A stretch of DNA of 27,462 nucleotides. Source: JACMLD01 sp040007355. Lineage in GTDB: Bacteria; Bacteroidota; Bacteroidia; Chitinophagales; Chitinophagaceae. Under the pieces are notes generated by a model. The model saw nothing but the letters and a program-made list of their open reading frames with translations. It searched no databases and was not told the DNA's origin. Below are positions 25,246 to 27,462 of the stretch, piece after piece (position 1 is the first letter of the stretch; each line of letters begins with the position of its first letter). A program made the translations under genes and the position numbers. The stretch is taken from contig JBDTVE010000155.1 in the NCBI GenBank assembly GCA_040007355.1, positions 1 through 27,462 on the forward strand, in the 5' to 3' direction.

Positions 25246-25899
25246 TTATAGACCCGCCAGCAACAGCTCATTAAAATTCAGCAGCGATGACAATTTCAGA
25301 TCAGCAGCCGCCCAGCGGGCTTCCTGATGGTGATTGCGGGCCGGTACCACCACGCATTTCATACGCGCGGCCTTGGCTGCAATCATACCATAAAAAGAAT
25401 CTTCAAAACAAATGCAGTCAGCAGGAGTAGTACGCAGCAACGCCGCACAGTTTAAAAACACCTGCGGATGCGGTTTGCCGTTTTCCAGGTTTTCTGCCGA
25501 AGCTTTTGCATGAATGAACTGGTCAATCCCTAATTTGCCGGTAACAATATTAATCAGAGCAAGCGGCGAGGAGGAAGCCACCCCAATCCTGAAATTCCGC
25601 TTGCTAAAGAAATCGATAATATAGGTCACCCCGGGCAGCGGTTCCGCCTTCAACGAGATTTTTTCGATGGCAATTTTCACTATGCTGGCTTCGGCTTCAG
25701 CGGCATAATCCATACTGATATTAAAATGCCGGAACCAGTGTTCAATCCATTCACTGCTGCGCAGCCCGGTGCTGATATGGTATTGCGCCGCATTCAGCGA
25801 TACATTAAAGCGTTTTAGCGTTTCCCTGCCTGCCTCCTCCCAAAGCGGCTCCGAATCAATCAGCAGGCCATCCATGTCGAAAATAACGGTATCCAGCAT
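25246..25899 (-). CDS. HAD-superfamily sugar-phosphate phosphatase (HxpB/YniC or beta-phosphoglucomutase-like)
   Basis: The 217-residue protein is a subfamily I HAD hydrolase, expected to remove phosphate from small sugar phosphates in the cytoplasm. All four motifs are visible: the nucleophile and acid D8 and D10 in VIFDMDGLLIDSEPLW, the serines of VASSSP (108-112), K142 in NGKPHPQVF, and E166-D167 in CFEDSFYGM. The cap domain at about 18-85 has the helical form of HxpB and PGM-beta enzymes. The overall look is closest to 2-deoxyglucose-6-phosphate phosphatase types; the exact substrate is open. The ATG at 25899 is preferred over a TTG at 25935 because the promoter box covers 25933-25940. 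It diverges from the acyltransferase gene. Confidence 0.9.
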   Translation of the reverse strand: MLDTVIFDMDGLLIDSEPLWEEAGRETLKRFNVSLNAAQYHISTGLRSSEWIEHWFRHFNISMDYAAEAEASIVKIAIEKISLKAEPLPGVTYIIDFFSKRNFRIGVASSSPLALINIVTGKLGIDQFIHAKASAENLENGKPHPQVFLNCAALLRTTPADCICFEDSFYGMIAAKAARMKCVVVPARNHHQEARWAAADLKLSSLLNFNELLLAGL

Positions 25900-25932
25900 A
25901 AGGTTTGGGTTGGTGATGCATTGTTGGGCGGG

Positions 25933-25940
25933 CAAAAATA
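25933..25940 (-). promoter_or_regulatory. Promoter of the HAD phosphatase gene
   Basis: The minus strand reads TATTTTTG, matching TAnnTTTG. A TTTG lies 23 bases upstream (plus-strand 25964-25967), at the long end of the 17-23 base spacing known for Bacteroidota -33 elements. The start codon is 33 bases downstream, giving an ordinary short leader. Confidence 0.55.
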
Positions 25941-26082
25941 TTTATTATTTCATAAAATACCCTCAAAAGAAATCCGGCGCTGGTGTTGCCCGGTATAGTT
26001 GGTAAAAACAGCCCGGTTTAGTGGCCAGGCAAACCGGGTAATACAGACTACTACAAACAACTGAACGCTGGTTCAAATGTTT

Positions 26083-26090
26083 TACATTTG
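26083..26090 (+). promoter_or_regulatory. -7 promoter box of the acyltransferase gene
   Basis: TACATTTG matches TAnnTTTG exactly. It lies 28 bases before the ATG at 26119 but just inside the frame that starts at an upstream ATG (26077), so it argues for the 26119 start. No clear TTG-type -33 element was seen. Confidence 0.5.
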
Positions 26091-26118
26091 TAGGAACCGC
26101 CCCTTAAATTTTAACGAT

Positions 26119-26898
26119 ATGGGTTCCTTTTTCAACAGGTTAAAACATTTCAGGATAGTCCGCAAACTGGTATATGTGCTGGTAGGTTCCTTTTCCTATC
26201 CCGGTCTTGCCCTGGTGAACAGGCTAAAGATCTCCGGAACCGAACACTTCAGCAACCTGCCCAATCAGAACGTATTGTTTGTAAGCAATCACCAAACCTA
26301 TTTTGCTGATGTTATTACCTTTCTCCATATTTTTTGCGCGGTAAAATGGGGCAAAAAAAATAAACTGGGCATTCCTTATTACCTGCTGAATCCTTTTACC
26401 AGGGTCTATTTTGTATCTGCTGAAGAAACCATGAAAAAAAGCCTGCTGACCCGTTTATTTTCGTTAGGCGGTGCACTTACGGTTAAAAGAGGGTGGCTGG
26501 CAAAAAATGAATCCGAAAAACGCAAGGGACTTAACCCGGCAGATACCCGGCAGATAACACGGGCCCTGGAAAACAACTGGGTGATAACCTTTCCGCAGGG
26601 TACTACAAAACCGTTTGCGCCTGGACGTAAGGGAACTGCGTTAATCATCAAACAAACAAAACCAATCGTTGTACCGGTAGTTATCAATGGCTTTTGGCGG
26701 GCTTTCAACAAAAAAGGATTGCGGTTCAAAAAGAAAGGAACCCTCTTAACCGTTAGGTTTAAAGAGCCGCTACATATAGACTACGAAGCATCCACCGATG
26801 TTATCCTGGCCCAGCTCATGGATGCCATTGAACAAAGCAAGGAGTGGATGATGAAGGGTGCCCATCACTGGAAAAAGACACCGGTTCAAAATTCATAG
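26119..26898 (+). CDS. Lysophospholipid acyltransferase family protein (PlsC-like, variant motifs)
   Basis: PlsC-type enzymes transfer an acyl chain to lysophosphatidic acid or a related lysolipid at the inner membrane. From the ATG at 26119 the protein is 259 residues, a normal size. An N-terminal hydrophobic helix lies at about 14-34. Motif 1 is SNHQTYFAD, with H58 and D64 separated by five residues rather than the usual four (HX4D). Motif 3 is FPQGTT (158-163) instead of FPEGTR, so the usual Glu and Arg that contact the phosphate are replaced. The VVPVVINGFW segment (184-193) corresponds to motif 4. The fold is clear but the substrate may differ from that of classical PlsC. An upstream ATG at 26077 would add 14 residues. 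Confidence 0.87.
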   Translation: MGSFFNRLKHFRIVRKLVYVLVGSFSYPGLALVNRLKISGTEHFSNLPNQNVLFVSNHQTYFADVITFLHIFCAVKWGKKNKLGIPYYLLNPFTRVYFVSAEETMKKSLLTRLFSLGGALTVKRGWLAKNESEKRKGLNPADTRQITRALENNWVITFPQGTTKPFAPGRKGTALIIKQTKPIVVPVVINGFWRAFNKKGLRFKKKGTLLTVRFKEPLHIDYEASTDVILAQLMDAIEQSKEWMMKGAHHWKKTPVQNS

Positions 26899-26932
26899 CT
26901 TGAAACAACATGGCTTTTTAAATCACTTCATC

Positions 26933-27451
26933 TCAATGACTGGCGGTAAAAAATGCTTTTAACTCCACCGCGTCATCGGGTTTCATCTTGCCACCCAGTA
27001 TTAAACGAAGTTGTCTTCTTCTCAGGGCGCCCTCAAATAATCTTTTTTCATCCGTTGTTTCGGGTACCAGTTGCGGTACCGGCAGGGGTTTGCGATCTGC
27101 ATCCAGGGCCACAAATGTATAATAAGCTTCGTTGCTTTTGTATTTATGTTGCGCCATCAGGTCTTCTCCCCACACCTTCATATGCACTTCCATGGAAGTA
27201 TTAAAACCGCGTGTAACCATGGCCTCTATATGTACCACGTTGCCCAGCCTAATGGGATTTTCAAAAGAAATATTGTCTACAGAAGCAGTTACTACCGGCA
27301 CGCCGCAATGTTTCATGGCAGAAAGGGCCGAAGCAATATCCATCCAGTACATAAGTCGGCCCCCCATCAGGTTGCCAAATGTATTGGTATCGTTGGGCAA
27401 TACCAGCTCGGTCATAATAACAAGTGATTCTTTGGGTGCTTTTGTGCTCAT
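26933..27451 (-). CDS. Acyl-CoA thioesterase, hotdog fold (YciA/BFIT-like)
   Basis: This family hydrolyses acyl-CoA to free acid and CoA in the cytoplasm and helps balance CoA pools. The 172-residue protein has the single hotdog domain at about 8-125, with the active-site region NTFGNLMGGRLMYWMDIAS: N27 and D38 fit the conserved polar positions. Next come a strand ASVDNISFENPIRLGNVVHI and the KYKSNEAYYTFVALD strand. A basic C-terminal tail (about 135-172) is common in the group. The ATG at 27451 is almost in contact with an upstream promoter box, so translation may begin on a leaderless mRNA; an internal ATG at 27415 is the alternative. It converges with the acyltransferase gene, with a 34-base gap. 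Confidence 0.93.
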   Translation of the reverse strand: MSTKAPKESLVIMTELVLPNDTNTFGNLMGGRLMYWMDIASALSAMKHCGVPVVTASVDNISFENPIRLGNVVHIEAMVTRGFNTSMEVHMKVWGEDLMAQHKYKSNEAYYTFVALDADRKPLPVPQLVPETTDEKRLFEGALRRRQLRLILGGKMKPDDAVELKAFFTASH

Positions 27452-27452
27452 A

Positions 27453-27460
27453 CAAATATA
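27453..27460 (-). promoter_or_regulatory. -7 promoter box touching the thioesterase start codon
   Basis: The minus strand reads TATATTTG, an exact TAnnTTTG match, with one base between it and the ATG at 27451. The -33 region lies beyond the right edge of the window and cannot be inspected. Confidence 0.45.
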
Positions 27461-27462
27461 TT

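Noticed and set aside
25231..25247. ACAGC-AG-GCTGT plus a T run as a second plus-strand terminator.
   Set aside because: The two-base loop is too tight, the stem is short, and the SusCD operon already has a strong terminator about 140 bases earlier.

Overview
The window looks like a chromosomal piece of a Bacteroidota bacterium, most likely of the Chitinophagaceae type. The signs are a SusC/SusD-type outer-membrane pair, an 11-gene nuo cluster with Bacteroidota-style subunits, an outer-membrane barrel with a helix-hairpin-helix front end, TAnnTTTG-type -7 promoter boxes, and almost no Shine-Dalgarno sequences. The family-level placement is an inference from protein style, not from a search. 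I saw no tRNA, rRNA, CRISPR array, intact insertion sequence or phage gene.

Layout. (1) 1-2966: a GH78 alpha-L-rhamnosidase that runs off the left edge, followed directly by the decayed remains of a GH2 beta-galactosidase-like gene. This is the broken end of a polysaccharide-degradation locus. (2) 2998-3816, minus strand: a MOSC-domain protein. (3) 3960-14420: one long plus-strand respiratory complex I cluster, nuoA-B-C-D-H-I-J-K-L-M-N. The NADH-oxidising module nuoE-F-G is absent, and a 188-base non-coding gap with inverted repeats sits where it would be. A small protein of unknown function with a proline-rich middle (14510-14893) follows nuoN. (4) 15030-15905, minus strand: folD. (5) 16044-18967: a two-gene, translationally coupled unit for an outer-membrane barrel and a helix-hairpin-helix outer-membrane protein. 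(6) 19201-25047: a SusC / SusD-like / lipoprotein operon closed by a strong terminator. (7) 25246-27451: housekeeping genes for a HAD phosphatase, a PlsC-type acyltransferase and an acyl-CoA thioesterase.

How the genes work together. The nuo cluster encodes the membrane arm and the quinone/Fe-S connecting arm of complex I. Without NuoEFG it should take electrons from a donor other than NADH (ferredoxin or flavodoxin are the usual proposals) or from subunits encoded elsewhere. NuoM has a phenylalanine where the classical TM7 lysine of the proton channel should be. The SusCD operon encodes a TonB-dependent importer with its surface lipoproteins; no glycosidase adjoins it, so its substrate cannot be inferred. 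The GH78/GH2 end is about 16 kb away and is not part of that operon.

The least explained structures are: a pair of interleaved 8-bp inverted repeats (pseudoknot order) between the small post-nuoN gene and folD; inverted repeats in several nuo intergenic gaps; a 15-bp direct repeat upstream of susC; and -7 promoter boxes that almost touch the start codons of folD and the thioesterase gene.
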